Counted from the first letter of the stretch, positions 39,062 to 51,163 are shown. The stretch is 64,000 nucleotides of DNA from Trematomus loennbergii (GCA_012861695.1 JAAOOA010000128.1:350001-414000); one strand, 5' to 3'. Notes: generated by a model not told the origin, from the sequence alone. A program made the numbers and translations.

Positions 39062-39364
39062 ACGTCAAGAGCCTCAGATTAAATAAAGGCAATTTGACTG
39101 AAGTCCGAGGAGTCTCAGAACTCCATACAGCTAATCAGATTTAAAAGAAATCTACAGTTTTAGCTATCATTATAGTACATAAATATATATATTAAATTGC
39201 TGGAAATCATTTTCACTGTGATTGCACAGAGCTGTCTGGGATGTCGAACTGGAAACCCCACTAATGTTGCATATAAGCTGTCCCTGAAATGTCTACGAGC
39301 TGTAGCTGCTTACTTAAAAGCAAGTTCCTGGAATGTCTACAATAAGTTTGAACTGCCTGGTGCT
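39062..39364. other. stretch leading into the minisatellite
   Basis: Unassigned sequence. Strings such as GAGCTGTCTGGGATGTCGAA and GAGCTGTAGCTGCTTACT hint at further decayed units of the 50-bp repeat, but period and identity are too weak to claim. Confidence 0.4.
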
Positions 39365-39992
39365 GCTGTCCATGGTGCTGAAATGTGTACATAGCTGCAA
39401 CTGCAACCTTTAACTGTCCATAGGACTGATGCATATACTGAAAGCTCTACCTGTAGTTGTCCATCTGGCTGAAATATTTACTGAAAGCTTAATCTGCAAC
39501 TGTAGCTGTCCATGGTGCCCTTGTATCTACTTAAAGCTTTACCTGCAACGTTAAGCTGTATATGGTGCTGATATATTTACTGAGAGCTGAACCTGCAACC
39601 TGTTGCTGTCCATGGTGCTCATCTATTTACTAAGAGCTCTACCTCCTACATGTAGCTGTTCATGGTTATAGTCTATGTAATAATAGCTCTACCTGCAACC
39701 TGTAGCTGTCCATGGTGCTTATATGTCCACTGAGATCTCTACTTGCAACCTGTAGCTGTCCATGGTGCTTATATATATCCACTGAGATCTCTACCTGCAA
39801 CCTGTAGCTGTCCATGGTGCTTATATATCCACTAAGATCTCTACCTGCAACCTGTAGCTGTCCATGGTGCTTATATATCCACTGAGATCTCTACCTGCAA
39901 CCTGTAGCTGTCCATGGTGCTTATATATCCACTGAGATCTCTACCTGCAACATATAGCTGTCCATGGTGCTGATATATATATATATATATAT
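39365..39992 (+). repeat. 50-bp minisatellite, about 13 units
   Basis: The unit contains GCTGTCCATGGTGCTTATAT, CCACTGAGATCTCTACCTGC and AACCTGTA. Starts of the GCTGTCC block are at 39505, 39555, 39605, 39655, 39705, 39755, 39807, 39857, 39907 and 39957, giving a period of 50 bp. The centre (39755-39957) is nearly uniform and the units diverge outward. The last unit runs into an (AT)n patch. Decayed units also occur at 41862-41920 and 43130-43180. Confidence 0.95.
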
Positions 39993-40228
39993 ACATACTG
40001 GAAGCTCTACCTGCAAAATGCTTCAAGTTTTAATGCTATGTTCCCCTAACAAGTCCATGTTGACAGTGACACATCAACTGACTTCGGGTCATTTTCTAAG
40101 CTACAAACTGACCTGAACACATGCCGCTTCATGACAGGAGTGAAACACTACAAATCAAAGATGCCTCAACTTTTTCTTCGCACCATTGACGTGGATAATC
40201 ATTCATATATTTTTTGTTTCACCATACC
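39993..40228. other. unannotated stretch
   Basis: About 235 bp between the minisatellite and the next element; nothing recognised. Confidence 0.5.
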
Positions 40229-41310
40229 TGGGCTGCGTCTCACTTCGGTTATTTTTCATTTCCTCGCTCCTCGGTCTCGGTATCACCGGAAGTTGATTTG
40301 TCTGCGCCATCTTGAGTAGCGTCCCAGTGGCCTTATTTGTGCCGGAGGACCGAGGACCGAGGATCGAGGACCGAGGACCGAGGACCGAGGAGCGAGGACC
40401 GATAACGGAGGAGCGATAATCAAGGAACTACCAGACCATCCTCCGGTGAAATCCTCAGACACTCGCCCCGCCCCCCAATTCGTTCACTGATTGGACGCTG
40501 CAGCGCATGCACTGATCTGATGCTTCTTGACATGAGAGCAGTTTCCCAGCGGAGTGAAGAAAACACATGAAACTCACGAGAGTCACTCCTCAGTCTATAC
40601 TGTGTTTTGTTTCAATTCATGTATCATTTAGTGACAAATATGTGATATATCTGAACAACAAAGTGGTCAAAAATGATTTTATTCATTTATTGGAAACATT
40701 TTCATGTTCCCTTTTTCCTTTATACATTTTTATTTATTGTCATTTCCATTCAGTCAGTCATTAAGTGCTATTTAACATGTTAATTTGCTACATATCCACA
40801 CAAACAAAGTGTGCAATCCAATGAATGTTAATCTAACTGGGTTTTGATAGATAACATATCTCTTTTTCTTCGCTCAATTATTTTATTTCTATTGTGCACT
40901 CTAATCATATTTATCAAACTATTGTTCGTTTATACATTTTAAGAATGGCGTTTATCTTTTTTGAGAATGAGTTCTTATTTGATTTGATTTATTTGGGTCT
41001 ACAACAGATGATACAAATGTTTGTGTCAGTAAATGTGTACTAACAGAGGCGGGGGTGTTTGTGAAAACAACGGGGACAGAGCTGGCTGCTGTCAGACGAA
41101 CAGTTGTGCGGCGTCATCACAAACGGACGTGGCTTCACGTGACGCTTCGGAGGAAAGGACGTCCCATTGCTCTTAAAACTCATTTCCCTGCTTCTCGTGG
41201 TTTCCTTGCGTCTCTCCATGCTTCCCTGGTGGGAGGGACTAAACGCAGGGAAACGACGCAAGTGAGGGACACAAGGATTCCATTTAACCGAAGTGAGATG
41301 CAGCCCTGGT
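40229..41310. mobile_element. DNA-transposon-like element with GGGCTGC(G/A)TCTCACTTCGG ends
   Basis: The left end GGGCTGCGTCTCACTTCGGT (from about 40233) and the right end ACCGAAGTGAGATGCAGCCC (to about 41306) are inverted with one mismatch in 20. The inverted match extends to about 25 bp with two mismatches. The length is about 1.08 kb. No clear target duplication is seen, so the superfamily is open. No coding sequence is recognised; overlapping frames at 41040-41480 on both strands are chance frames in a GC-richer arm. Confidence 0.65.
40343..40412. repeat. 7-bp tandem repeat (GGACCGA)n
   Basis: About nine to ten units of GGACCGA with single-base variants (GGATCGA, GGAGCGA) in the left arm of the 40229-41310 element. 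Confidence 0.9.
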
Positions 41311-41822
41311 CCAAGCCCCCAGGAAGTGCGTCGGACTCTGAGGAAAATATTTGTTGTGGCCAAACGGCGGTACTACACTTCCGTATGGGTTGCTGGGCCC
41401 GGAAACACTTTTTCCCATTGACTTACATTGGGAAAGAGTGGTCTGTAAATCGTTGGATTTTTTTTTTTTTAACTAAATAAACTACTCAGTATAGCCCTTA
41501 TTAAAAACATTCGGTCCTCAAGTTGTAATATGTGCTAATAACGTTATTCTGAGAGTTATTTTCCTCGGCATTATGAACGCGCATCTGAGAGTGGGAGCTC
41601 GGGGCGGGGCTTAAGGGGCAACTCAACTGCGCATGCTCTATGAGCGCACATACGGGTACTTCTGCTCTGAAAGCCAGGCATGATGGGTAATCTGTGACGT
41701 TTCGCTCTCTCAAAAGTTGGGCCATTTTGTCCTCATGCGCCAATGAGCAGCTCTCATAGGAAAGAACGAGACCCCGCCTCCCACGCTGTATCCAGTTTTA
41801 TTATACATCCATGCCCTGGTCC
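41304..41822. repeat. 500-bp segment between direct repeats CCCTGGTCC
   Basis: CCCTGGTCC occurs at 41304-41312 and 41814-41822 and brackets a GC-richer segment. The inner boundaries have no inverted repeats. The contained text (TTGCTGGGCCCGG, CCCATTGACTTACATTGGG) looks like an interspersed repeat. It may be an insertion with a 9-bp target duplication, but the left repeat overlaps the end of the neighbouring element, so coincidence is possible. Confidence 0.35.
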
Positions 41823-41854
41823 CCATTCTCTCTCCCTTGTTCCTCTGTGACTCC

Positions 41855-41937
41855 ATTAGGTCGCTGTCCGTGGTGCTGAAAATCTATTTCAAGCTAGTTT
41901 TGCATACTGTAACTGTCCATGTGCTGATGTAACTACT
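41855..41937 (+). repeat. decayed units of the 50-bp minisatellite, left of copy D
   Basis: CGCTGTCCGTGGTGCTGAAA and AACTGTCCATGTGCTGATGT, about 48 bp apart, match the GCTGTCCATGGTGCTNATAT part of the 39.4-40.0 kb array. Confidence 0.75.
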
Positions 41938-43126
41938 TTAACCTGTTAAGCCCTGAGCCTGTTTTTCAGGTCTCAGGCTCGAAAATGACATTCCCAGAAC
42001 AAATGACCATATCTTCCCTTCTAAAAGGGTTAAATAATAATCTTTTTTCACAAAGTAATGATAAACCTGTGAGTTGGATGTAGAAAAGTCAGAATCAATA
42101 TAGATGTTTTTTATTTTAAAGAAAATTCAGATTTTACATAGTAAAAAACTGTAAATTATAGTGTCCGTCCAAAAATTATTTTTTACTTATAGTGAAAACT
42201 ACCCTTGGATGATGGGTTAGTAGACTAAAAGCTTTAGGAATCCAAAGTACAACATATAATAAGTACCCTGTATCAAGATTGATGCAAAACAAGTGACATT
42301 TGACCTTTTTAGAGAGGTTTAGCCAAAACACTCCACCTCTGAGGTGATTTGGGTGGAAATTGTTGTTTTTTCATATCTCTGGAACCCATTGGTCGATTTT
42401 GATGGTTGACACCTCTTTCTGACCGTTAGAGCCAATAGAATCGAAGGGGGAGTCCCCCACACACACTCATTGTGAAAGAAAAAGGTGGGGGCTTTGCGCA
42501 TGCAGTTTTGCATTAGAGTGAAGCTACAGTCTAGCTCTGACATCTAGAAACCTAAAAGCATGGATTATCCGTCTGTTTGCTCATGGATTATCAGAAATCA
42601 TTTCAAAGGGACACAGACACATTGGATTAACCTATGGATTAACTTCAGCAGCCTTTTTATCGTTTTAATGCCATTGAAGACCACTTTGGAGAGACTACAG
42701 AGCCAAGGTAAAAATGTTAGCATTTTTAGCTACCTAGCGTCACCTGTTTTGATGTCCGTTTTTGCTTATAACGTCGCCATTTCGTATAATTCAGTGATAA
42801 TGTGGGTACCCATCGATTCTGTGTCACCTCACGATGTGAATCGATGTCATGGATGTGGTGAAAAGATAAATAATAAGGTTTTGTGAGTTATTTTCGGTGC
42901 AGTAATCTGTTAGCATTTTTCGCTCGTTGCTAATTCAGAGGCTCAGTGTTAGCATTGTGGGTTTTCTTTAGAAAAAGAAAAAAAAAGATCAGTTAGATGA
43001 GTTTCTTCCCATTACATGGATATAAAACATTCATAGTTTATTAAATGAACATGCCCTCAGACACTGTTTCCTGCAAGATGTTGCAGCAGTGCCCCGGTAC
43101 CGGGTCTCTCGGGCTTAACAGGTTAA
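41938..43126 (+). mobile_element. piggyBac-like TTAA element, copy D, complete
   Basis: 1189 bp, from TTAACCTGTTAAGCCCTGAG to the inverse end GGGCTTAACAGGTTAA, with a 16-bp perfect inverted repeat that includes the TTAA at each edge. It is collinear with copy C, including TTAGCATTTTTAGCTACCTA and the CATCGATTC...GAATCGATG hairpin (about 42810-42846). It sits between decayed minisatellite units, so it inserted into or next to that array. No transposase is encoded. Confidence 0.9.
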
Positions 43127-43185
43127 CTTGTAGCTGCATTTTGGAGCTGTCCATGGGGCTGAGATGTCTTTATTAAGTTGTTATG
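43127..43185 (+). repeat. decayed unit of the 50-bp minisatellite, right of copy D
   Basis: CTTGTAGCTGCATTTTGGAG followed by CTGTCCATGGGGCTGAGATG matches the minisatellite unit and continues the array on the far side of the insertion. Confidence 0.65.
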
Positions 43186-46100
43186 CTAAGTTCACATTGT
43201 AAGTGAGAAAAGCAACGTGCTCCAAGACTTTTTCAATGCAAGTGACATAACATGAACATTTTGTTTAACCATTCCTGTTCCCCTCTCTCGCCACTGCTTC
43301 TTAACCACAAAACTACTTAATCGAGTGCTTGAGCAGAATTGTAACACCGACAATGTAGCTTGCCACGCATTGGATGCTTTTGTTGCTCATATATTGGAAG
43401 TTAAGACGATTTTATGATGTCGTTGTCTCTGGTGTGAAATCATTACCACTAAAGTGCACTTACAACATTATATGGAGGTAATAGATGAGTAAAACAGTGC
43501 AGTGAGATGGTTAAAAAGTGCTATTTGGCCAGAGTATCAGATTTGAAATGTAACAATGCAATGAAGTGCTGATTTATGGCTTTAATTTGAGTTTGTAGAT
43601 GTAGAGGGTACCCTTTATGATATTCAGTTTATCTCATTCTGTCTGCTTTAACATTTTCAGTATCCTCTCTATAGTATTACAAATGTGTGTGTTATCTTCC
43701 CTGTATTCATGCTATTCTAATCTATAGGATTTTCTCTACTGCTGCAGTAACCCATTTCCCATTGGAGCATTTCAGTTATCTAAATGACTGTCCATAATCT
43801 CTATGTCTTGAATGGTGCCCTATATCTGCACTAATGTGGGCATGGCCAATTTATACGCATTTGGTATAACGAAGATAGGGATTCTGATTGATCATTTAAA
43901 AGATTCACCATGTAATATACTCATTTTTCATCGTCTTAATGCTCAGACTATTTCAACCACAGCTGTAGTCTTGAGGAGGCAGAGGTGGTGTGTTTCCCTT
44001 ATTTAACCTGACAAGTTGAGTGTGCAGTTATTTATGGGAATGGCCAGGGGAGTATATTCCAAAGAGATAAACACACACACAGTATACATTTGTCCCACCA
44101 ATGGAGTGTTGGAATCACTTGGGAATATTGTCAATGCATGTAGAATCATCTTTTGTAAATAGCTTTATTTGAAAGCAATTCATTCATCTTTAGTGTTATT
44201 TAACCATTGTTATTTTTGCATTTGAAAGTATTTCATATCTGTGAGGCACTTTAACTTGACCTTGCTTGAGATCAAATATGCCATGGGAAGATTCAAAGGG
44301 AAGAGTGTGTCTACCACTCCCGCTGCTTTCTCACCACCTGCATCCATGTGCGTGCATACAAATAACTATTCTGTCTTGTTAAGGATCAGTTTTGTTGAGG
44401 CACACATTCTGTTATCATCAGTTTGAGATAACTCTCTTGATAGTTAATAATACATTTGTGTTGATCACTTGATCTAAGAACAAGCACATTGAATTTCAAT
44501 GACCAAAGGAATGAAGCTGAAAAGGAATGAATCGGGATGGAACTATTTGATTTCTTATCATCCTGGTGTGTTTACGTTAATAATCTGTGATTAATTGTAG
44601 TTCAAGTGATACACTATGATAACAAGAACACTTGATTATGTATTGTAGTCCTATAGAACCACACTAAGTTCTTTATTTTAGTCCTAGCAATACACACACT
44701 GTTTTATTTTTATTGTAACAAACAATACACACGTTGTGGTAAACAGTTAAAACAAGTCACAAATCCAACTTCACAACATGCACAATGACATGTAGTGATT
44801 CCACAACATTCCAATGCAGCTGTGCAGAAATCACAGAGCACACATTGTCAGCATGCTTCACTATGAGAAACAGCACTAACAGGCATATAGGGTTGCACGA
44901 GCTCAGCAAGAGTGTCAGCTGTTCTACAGTTGTAAGGTACGGATGCATGCGGTGAATTAGGATACCAAAAAAGGATACCATAGTGTACATAACCTGACTG
45001 CATTTACACAAAACATAACATTCAATGTATTGCAGTAAGATTTGTATATACGTATTTGCCACAGTCTGATCCTGCTACATCTGTCTACAAAGGTTTTTTC
45101 CAAATACTATAAAGACTTTTTCTCGAAGCTTTTCCCATCATTGATGTTTCTTACACTTTACCCTTGTGTTTGTTTCCGAGGAGCTTCTGTACTGTACTGC
45201 TCAATTGAGCAATTAAAAGCCATGAGGGCCAGTATCACAGATTGGGAGCCATGTCTGGTGGCAAAATCCTCAGCTGTCAACTCCGTTTTTTTTGTAAATG
45301 AAACAGAAATGTTGGGTTCACATTGTAAATGTGGTTGGTGTGGGAATTCTCCAATTCGTCGTAACCTTAAACATGTTTAAATGGTGCTAAAAAAAGTGCT
45401 TTGCTACTACAAGACAAAGGAACTCATTGTCAGTAAGTTGTGATGAAGGTTTGTCGTTTCCCACACCCTGGTTTCTTTTAGGAAATGTAATGACGTTTAG
45501 GTGTAAAAAAACAACAACAACCTAAAGATGTTTTATAGCAGACTAGTGGAGAGTTTATTTTCCTACAACATCGCTGTCACCATACTTATCAAATTATTAT
45601 TTTTTGTATATATAGGAACAAAGGCCGCTTTTTTAATTATGCCTATATAAGAAATGTGTCAATTGTTACCCATCTGTTATACTTTTCGTAGCTTGAATTT
45701 GTAACCGTTAATGTTACAGATACAATGATATGAGGGGGTCCACTGGTAAGTAAGCAGAAAATAAAACTTATTTTGTTAACCTGGTTATAATCCGCAGAAA
45801 TGTCCAACCTGTGAAGTACATATAGCTCTGTTTAAAGCTAAAAAGGTTTGGAAGCATTTATTCAAAAGTGCTATAGAAAAGCGAAGTTCTCCCTTTATGT
45901 CTTACTTATTATTTATTCTTTATGAGGCACAAGGTTGAAATGAAGGTATACATGAATCTGTTCTCCATTCTCTTCCTCTCCTCAGATGATTACCGCATCT
46001 ACTCTTTTAGATAACCAACTATATTTTTTCATGATCTCTGACAGCCAATCATCGTGCTGCTTCCTAATTTAAGTTTGTTCTCCTCTCTCCTGCAAACAAC

Positions 46101-46972
46101 GCCCCCCCCCCGTCATTAATTCCAGATCTTCAGCAACCGCTTCATCGCAGCCACATCCCCACCAGTGTCTAGACCTCGGGGGCTTCCTACTCTGCTAACG
46201 GCTGCACCTCCCCCTTAAGATATGTAATATCATGGTGGGGTCTAATCGGCAAGCAATAAATGTTCAAAATAAGTCCCTCCTGATTGAAATGGCTGTATCA
46301 GCTCTGAATACACTTTTAGATTACCATAATGGATAGACTGAGGCAGTGGTGTTGGAGGCAGGGAGCCAGAAGCCTGTCTGTATCTTCTCCCCCCCACCTC
46401 CCCTTGTTATGACTCCTGTACACAGCTCATTATCGGCCAACCTGTCATATGTTACATATGTCGTGTCACCAGCTCCTCAAGCTCACAACATCATACACAC
46501 ACAAACCCCGCCCTACTTCTATCCCCCCGCTGGTATCGTAAAGCAGGATCTACTGTCAGACACGTCACAGTGGTGTTGAAGCAGCAGGTGTGTGAAGAGG
46601 GGAAGGGGGGGATTGTGGGTGAGTTTCATTTAACCTGTGTATGTTTCATCTAATTGTCTCAACATGAACATGGATGATACCATAATATGGTCATGTCTTT
46701 CATTGAATTATAGGTGTTTTATTAAATACATCTTTGTTTTATTTTATTTAAGCTTTTTAAGATTAGAAAACAAGGTATTATTTCACAGAATAGTTTTTTG
46801 GACCATAGTGTGGCAGTGTAATGACATATTTGTTCAGGCCGACCTGGAAGTTATCATTGCAAGGGCTCTTTCAACAAAATGTTTTGCATTGTATTTTGTT
46901 ATATTGCGGAAAATAAGATCTGTGGCAAACACGCGTTTAAGATACTTAACACATTTTGTTCAGTAGGATATT
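43186..46972. other. 3.8-kb stretch without recognised genes or elements
   Basis: The longest quiet interval in the window. Open frames at 44757-45062 (-), 45042-45380 (+), 46346-46579 (+) and 46637-46966 (+) have no recognisable domain. No inverted termini or tandem arrays were found. A run of C residues lies at about 46101-46110. If the region is intronic or holds conserved non-coding elements, comparison with other fish would be needed to see it. Confidence 0.5.
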
Positions 46973-47115
46973 CTCCATATATTAACACCACCGCTAAGCT
47001 AAAGGCGGCTTTATGTCGTGGAACAAAACAAATCTCGTAAGCTTTTAACCAAAAATGTCCATACGACTTCCATACGAGGACATTTCCGGGCTTTAGGACT
47101 CATTCCTGCACTACT
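46973..47115. repeat. interspersed repeat, sister of 3219-3545
   Basis: Shares CCATATATTAACACCAC, CACCGCTAAGCTAAAGG and CTTTAGGACTCATTCCTGCA with 3219-3545 in the same order, with shorter spacing. Confidence 0.65.
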
Positions 47116-47421
47116 CAATTAATTCAAAAAATAAATATACAAATTGTATAGTGTGTTGGAATAAGGAAGGATAAGAAATTGCAACACAGAATTGTGACAT
47201 AATGTATACTACTATATGAATCGTAAGCAGTAAAAACTAAAGTGGCATGGTCAATGGGAAGAGAACAGAAAGGTAAAAAAAAATATCCAAACGCTGAAAA
47301 CAAATACATACATCCCAAAAGAATTCAGCTAATTTCTTAGGGAAAAAAGTTGAAATTGGACAAAAATAGCTCTTACAAAGAGTGGGAATACATTGAACAT
47401 CTACCTGAGTCCACATATTTA
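47116..47421. other. unannotated stretch
   Basis: About 300 bp; nothing recognised. Confidence 0.5.
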
Positions 47422-47881
47422 TTTAAAGTGGACCTATTAAATGGAACGGCTGCTGCTAGCCACGCCCCTTTGTAGCGCCACGCAGCTTTCCCCTGCTAAG
47501 AGAGTTTTCTACCGGGAGAAACTCAGCTAAACTTTCCGTTGATTAAATGCCATATTATGCTCCCAACCACTTCAAGCATTATTTCTGAAACAGTATGGAG
47601 CTCAAACGTTTCTCTCTCGCAGGGTTTACACATATTCTCTCCAGTAGGCTACAGTGTTAGCTCTGAGTGTTAGCATGCTTGCTAATGTTAACACAGACCA
47701 TATTACTCCCAAAACACGCCGCGCATTGTTTCTGATACAGCACATAGCTTGACATGTTCTTTCTTAAGTGTTTACCGCTAGAACAGTGCCATTATATGTA
47801 TTATATATAACAACATTGCTCTAAGTGCCTCCTGCAGACATCCTGCTGAATACACAGACACACAGCTGCGAGAGGGGATTC

Positions 47882-48987
47882 AGCTAGAACAGCGGTTTTC
47901 AAAGTGTGAGGCGTGCCTCTCCTGGGGGGTGCCAGAGCGTGAGAAAAAAATAATGAGAAACAGTGAAATCTAGCTAGTTAACTTCAGCTAACTTTATGCG
48001 AGCGGCAACATGGATCGATTTTTTGTGAAGTTACCTAAAGTGAAAGAGGAGATAGCGTCGGGCAGAAAACGTCACTTGCACACTTTTGGCTCATTCCCTT
48101 CACCTCCGCCTACCTGTGTGAGTGCGGGTTTTCCGCATTGACTTTGATCAAAAGCAAGTACCGGTCAAGCAGGGGCGGATCTACCGGGGTGGCATGGGGT
48201 GGCAACTGCCACCCTAAACATAACCTTGCCACCCCAGCTGCCACCCCAGTTGACAGCTTTGTTTTGAAATAAAAGTTGTTGCTCATCGGACATTTATGAG
48301 AGAAAATCCCTAATGTCCGAGTGCAAGTGAATGCAGCACAAGACGCGAGCCTTGTAACCCCTCCCCCGGCCCTGGCGCGAGCGAGGAAATGTGATTGGCG
48401 GCGATTTCATTTGAACGGGACGGCGCAAAACGAGAAGCATTCGGACCCAAGTAGACGGAAGGAATGAGGTATTTGCGGTCTACAGTGACGGAGAAGAGAC
48501 TGTCAAGTGTGGCTGTACTCAGCATTGAATCAAAACGCACTGAAGCTGTTGATCTTAATACGTTTGTGAGGCGTTTTGCTGAACAAGATGGTAATCGCCG
48601 CATTCAGCTGTTCTAGGCATGCCAACTTGATGCTCTGCTCACGGATGACTCGATGAGCTTAAAAAACTGTTAAGATGGTGTGTAAATATATTTTTTTCTT
48701 TGTGGGGGTCTGCCCCCAAAAACTGTTTTAAGTCCTGAAAAAGTCAAATAAGACGGTGTAAAAACTACACTGCCCAGCCAAAAAAAAGTAACCACTTTGA
48801 TTCAACTAGGCCAGTAGGTAAGGGCATTCCACTGGATAATAATACCCCTGCATTATAGCAACAACAACAATAATAATAATAATAATAATAATAATAGCAA
48901 TAATAATTGGGAGGGGGGGCGCGGCTGTTCTTATGTTCTCTGAGGGGAGGCTCACTTTCCCACACTTTGAAAACCCCTGAGCTAGAC
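47882..48987 (+). mobile_element. hAT element (CAGNGGTTTTCAAAGTGTG ends), nested in a MITE
   Basis: The body is 47890-48979 (1090 bp). It starts CAGCGGTTTTCAAAGTGTG and ends CACACTTTGAAAACCCCTG, an inverted repeat with one mismatch. The flanking 8-mers AGCTAGAA (47882-47889) and AGCTAGAC (48980-48987) match at 7 of 8. Central TA in the duplication and Charlie-like ends suggest the Buster branch of hAT. It contains an (AAT)n microsatellite at about 48860-48908 and the degraded frame listed separately. A GCAGGGGCGGATCTACC string at 48170 resembles the start of yet another element. Confidence 0.9.
48010..48624 (+). pseudogene. internally deleted hAT transposase remnant
   Basis: The ATG at 48010 opens MDRFFVKLPKVKEEIASGRK, resembling the start of a hAT protein. 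The frame is then lost. At about 48474-48624 it reads TVTEKRLSSVAVLSIESKRT, AVDLNTFVRRFAEQDGNRR and a TAG stop, with the pattern of a hAT C-terminal dimerisation segment. The catalytic core is missing. The remnant at 19833-20678 on the other strand preserves the same two ends. Confidence 0.75.
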
Positions 48988-49214
48988 GACTGTATACAGA
49001 GACGATAGGTTGTCACGTGTCGCAAATGACGTAATAGGAGCCAAAATCCTGGATCTGCTTGTTTGCACCCCCGTTTTTTTAGAGATGTGGGTATGGAGGA
49101 AAAGAGAGAGGGTTTTGTTTTCTGACACTTTGTGAGTTCCCTGACACACCGGGGACACATATTTATGTATAAAAGACATCAGAAAGTGCATTTTGCATAA
49201 TAGGTCCCCTTTAA

Positions 49215-50052
49215 ATATTATTACAGTATTGTATTGCACTGTACAGTATTTAATTTTACATTCTGTTTCTAATTTACATGGATATACTTATTTCTGAATT
49301 TTACTTGCAACATTGTGTCCATTGCACCATTCTCTTGCACAATTTTTTGTCTTAAGTATTGTGTAGTGGAGAAGCCTGGGAGTTTAGACTGTCATTGCCA
49401 AAACTAAATGAAAACAAACAAAAAACACCGCAAATGTCATGTTTTTACTAAGATTAAAAGGCACAACACAAGCTAAATGTCCAAGAAAATGCCAAAGGCC
49501 ACACAAATAACAACAACAACAACGTAAACATAAATTCTAATGTAATTAGTGACTTTGTAATGGATTATAAGCAGGAACTTAACTACAGCTAGCAGCTTGC
49601 CAAAGACTAATCCTGCCTTGGCAAAGACTTCAGGTTATTTATTTAAAGTCACTGTGGTTTACAGAGCTGCCAAAACATTAGAGCATCACCACTCTGTAAG
49701 TGAAATGAAATAAAATTGTTATTTGTACGTTATGTTGTATGTGCAACTAAGGATTAAACTCATCAATATATTTTTATATTATATTTTATATATTTCTTAT
49801 TGTAATGTAATGTCACAAAAGATTGTAACAATATGCCATTCCCATTTCGTCCGTCAAAGGTGATGTGTTTAAATGTCTTGTTTTGTTAGACCAAAACCCA
49901 AAGTATTTACTTTACTTTGATTTGATGAAAACACAAAAAAGGCAATTCAACTAAGCAGTTTACATAGCAAGTAATACTTCTGGATCCCTCAGCTCAAACA
50001 TTATTATTATTTTTTTTAGTTTATATGCCTATAATAAGATGTGCTTACTTCC
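49215..50052. other. unannotated AT-rich stretch
   Basis: About 840 bp; no gene or repeat ends recognised. Confidence 0.5.
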
Positions 50053-51163
50053 ATGTAGGCCAGGGGTGGGGAACCTCCGGCCTCCGGGCCGTATACGGAC
50101 TGCGAGACCATTTGATACGGCCCTCGAGGTCATTTATAAGCACACGCAAAAAAAAAAAGATTAAAGAAATCTAGACCGCAAAAAATTAAACAAGCGAGTG
50201 CCTGTTTTTCCTGGCCAAGGTCAGGGTCCTTGAACACAACACAAGCCTAACGTGTCATCACGTGGTATATGTCTCGTCTGACAGGGGTGCAGTTCTGCCG
50301 GAGAGCACCAGAACGCCGCTCCGGGCCGGGGCTTCACAAATGTCAGTACCCATAAGGAGCCGTACACATGCCGCAGTTTTGCGTGGCTGTGTCTTTCGTT
50401 GAAAGCCCAGTGGCGATCTGTTCATCTGTCATACTGATCATACAGTCAATAACTTTGTTGTTATTAGCATCTGGTTAGCTAGCTATGCTAACGAATATAA
50501 GAAGCTTTTTCTACAACCGCGTAAATGTGCAGTGAGGCACATCTTTATATGATCCTTATAGTTATAAAAAATAAGAGAATAAAGTAAACAGGTATAAAAT
50601 ACTATATGACAGTAAAAAAAAGTTGTCAATAAACAAGAATACAGTTTGAAGTGAGAGTGATTTGTAAAATATCCATAAAGAAAAAGAAAATCTGTTTACA
50701 GTTCTGTTTCATATGGATGTTGAGAGATGTATCCATAGATCTCCAAATGTTGCTCTCAAAGTGCACCAGATTGATGCTTTTAACTTCAACATTTAAAAAA
50801 AAATCTTCCAGGGGAGCATGCACCCGGACCCCCCTAGAGGAGGTTAGGTCCCCCCCCCCCACTTAAATCATGTTCACAAGGATAGGAAACTAAATACATT
50901 TGCACACATCTTGTGTCCATATATTTCTGTTTTGGTGGTCATGCCACAACCGTGCACGTGCATGCATGCACGAGTCATGGTAAAATATCTGGATTAAGAG
51001 GTTGCTTTTTTTGCACAGCATGAAAGAAAGGCGAAATGAATGGGCTGTGATTTTAGTTTTTTTAAGCAGAGGTTGAGTTCAATATTTTGTACGGCCCTCG
51101 GAGGATGTTGTAAAAATTGAAATGGCCCTTGAGAGTAAAAAGGTTCCCCACCCTGATGTAGGC
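50053..51163. mobile_element. non-autonomous hAT element (CAGGGGTGGGGAACC family), complete
   Basis: The body is 50061-51155 (1095 bp), from CAGGGGTGGGGAACCTCCGG to the inverse AAAGGTTCCCCACCCTG. It is flanked by a perfect 8-bp duplication ATGTAGGC at 50053-50060 and 51156-51163, which has the central TA of Buster-type hATs. Subterminal ACGGCCCTCG motifs occur near both ends (about 50117 and 51091). No transposase frame is found. Confidence 0.95.

Larger units (their letters stand above)
47422..49214. mobile_element. MITE (AAAGGTCCCCTATTAT family) split by a hAT insertion
   Basis: The left end TTTAAAGTGGACCTATTA and the right end TAATAGGTCCCCTTTAAA are inverted with two mismatches. The right arm contains the family core in inverse (GAGAGAGGGTTTTGTTTTCT, CACACCGGGGACACATA). 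The hAT at 47890-48979 lies inside, so the MITE is the older layer and is about 700 bp without it. Confidence 0.7.

Noticed and set aside
39365..39992. CRISPR array
   Set aside because: The repeats are contiguous 50-bp units without unique spacers, in a vertebrate-like context; it is a minisatellite.
41040..41480. Overlapping frames on both strands (107 and 141 codons) as genes
   Set aside because: They lie across the right arm of an inverted-end element and the adjacent repeat-like block; composition explains the open frames.
45042..45380. 112-codon plus-strand frame as a gene
   Set aside because: No recognisable domain, AT-rich context and no splice or promoter signal that I could support.
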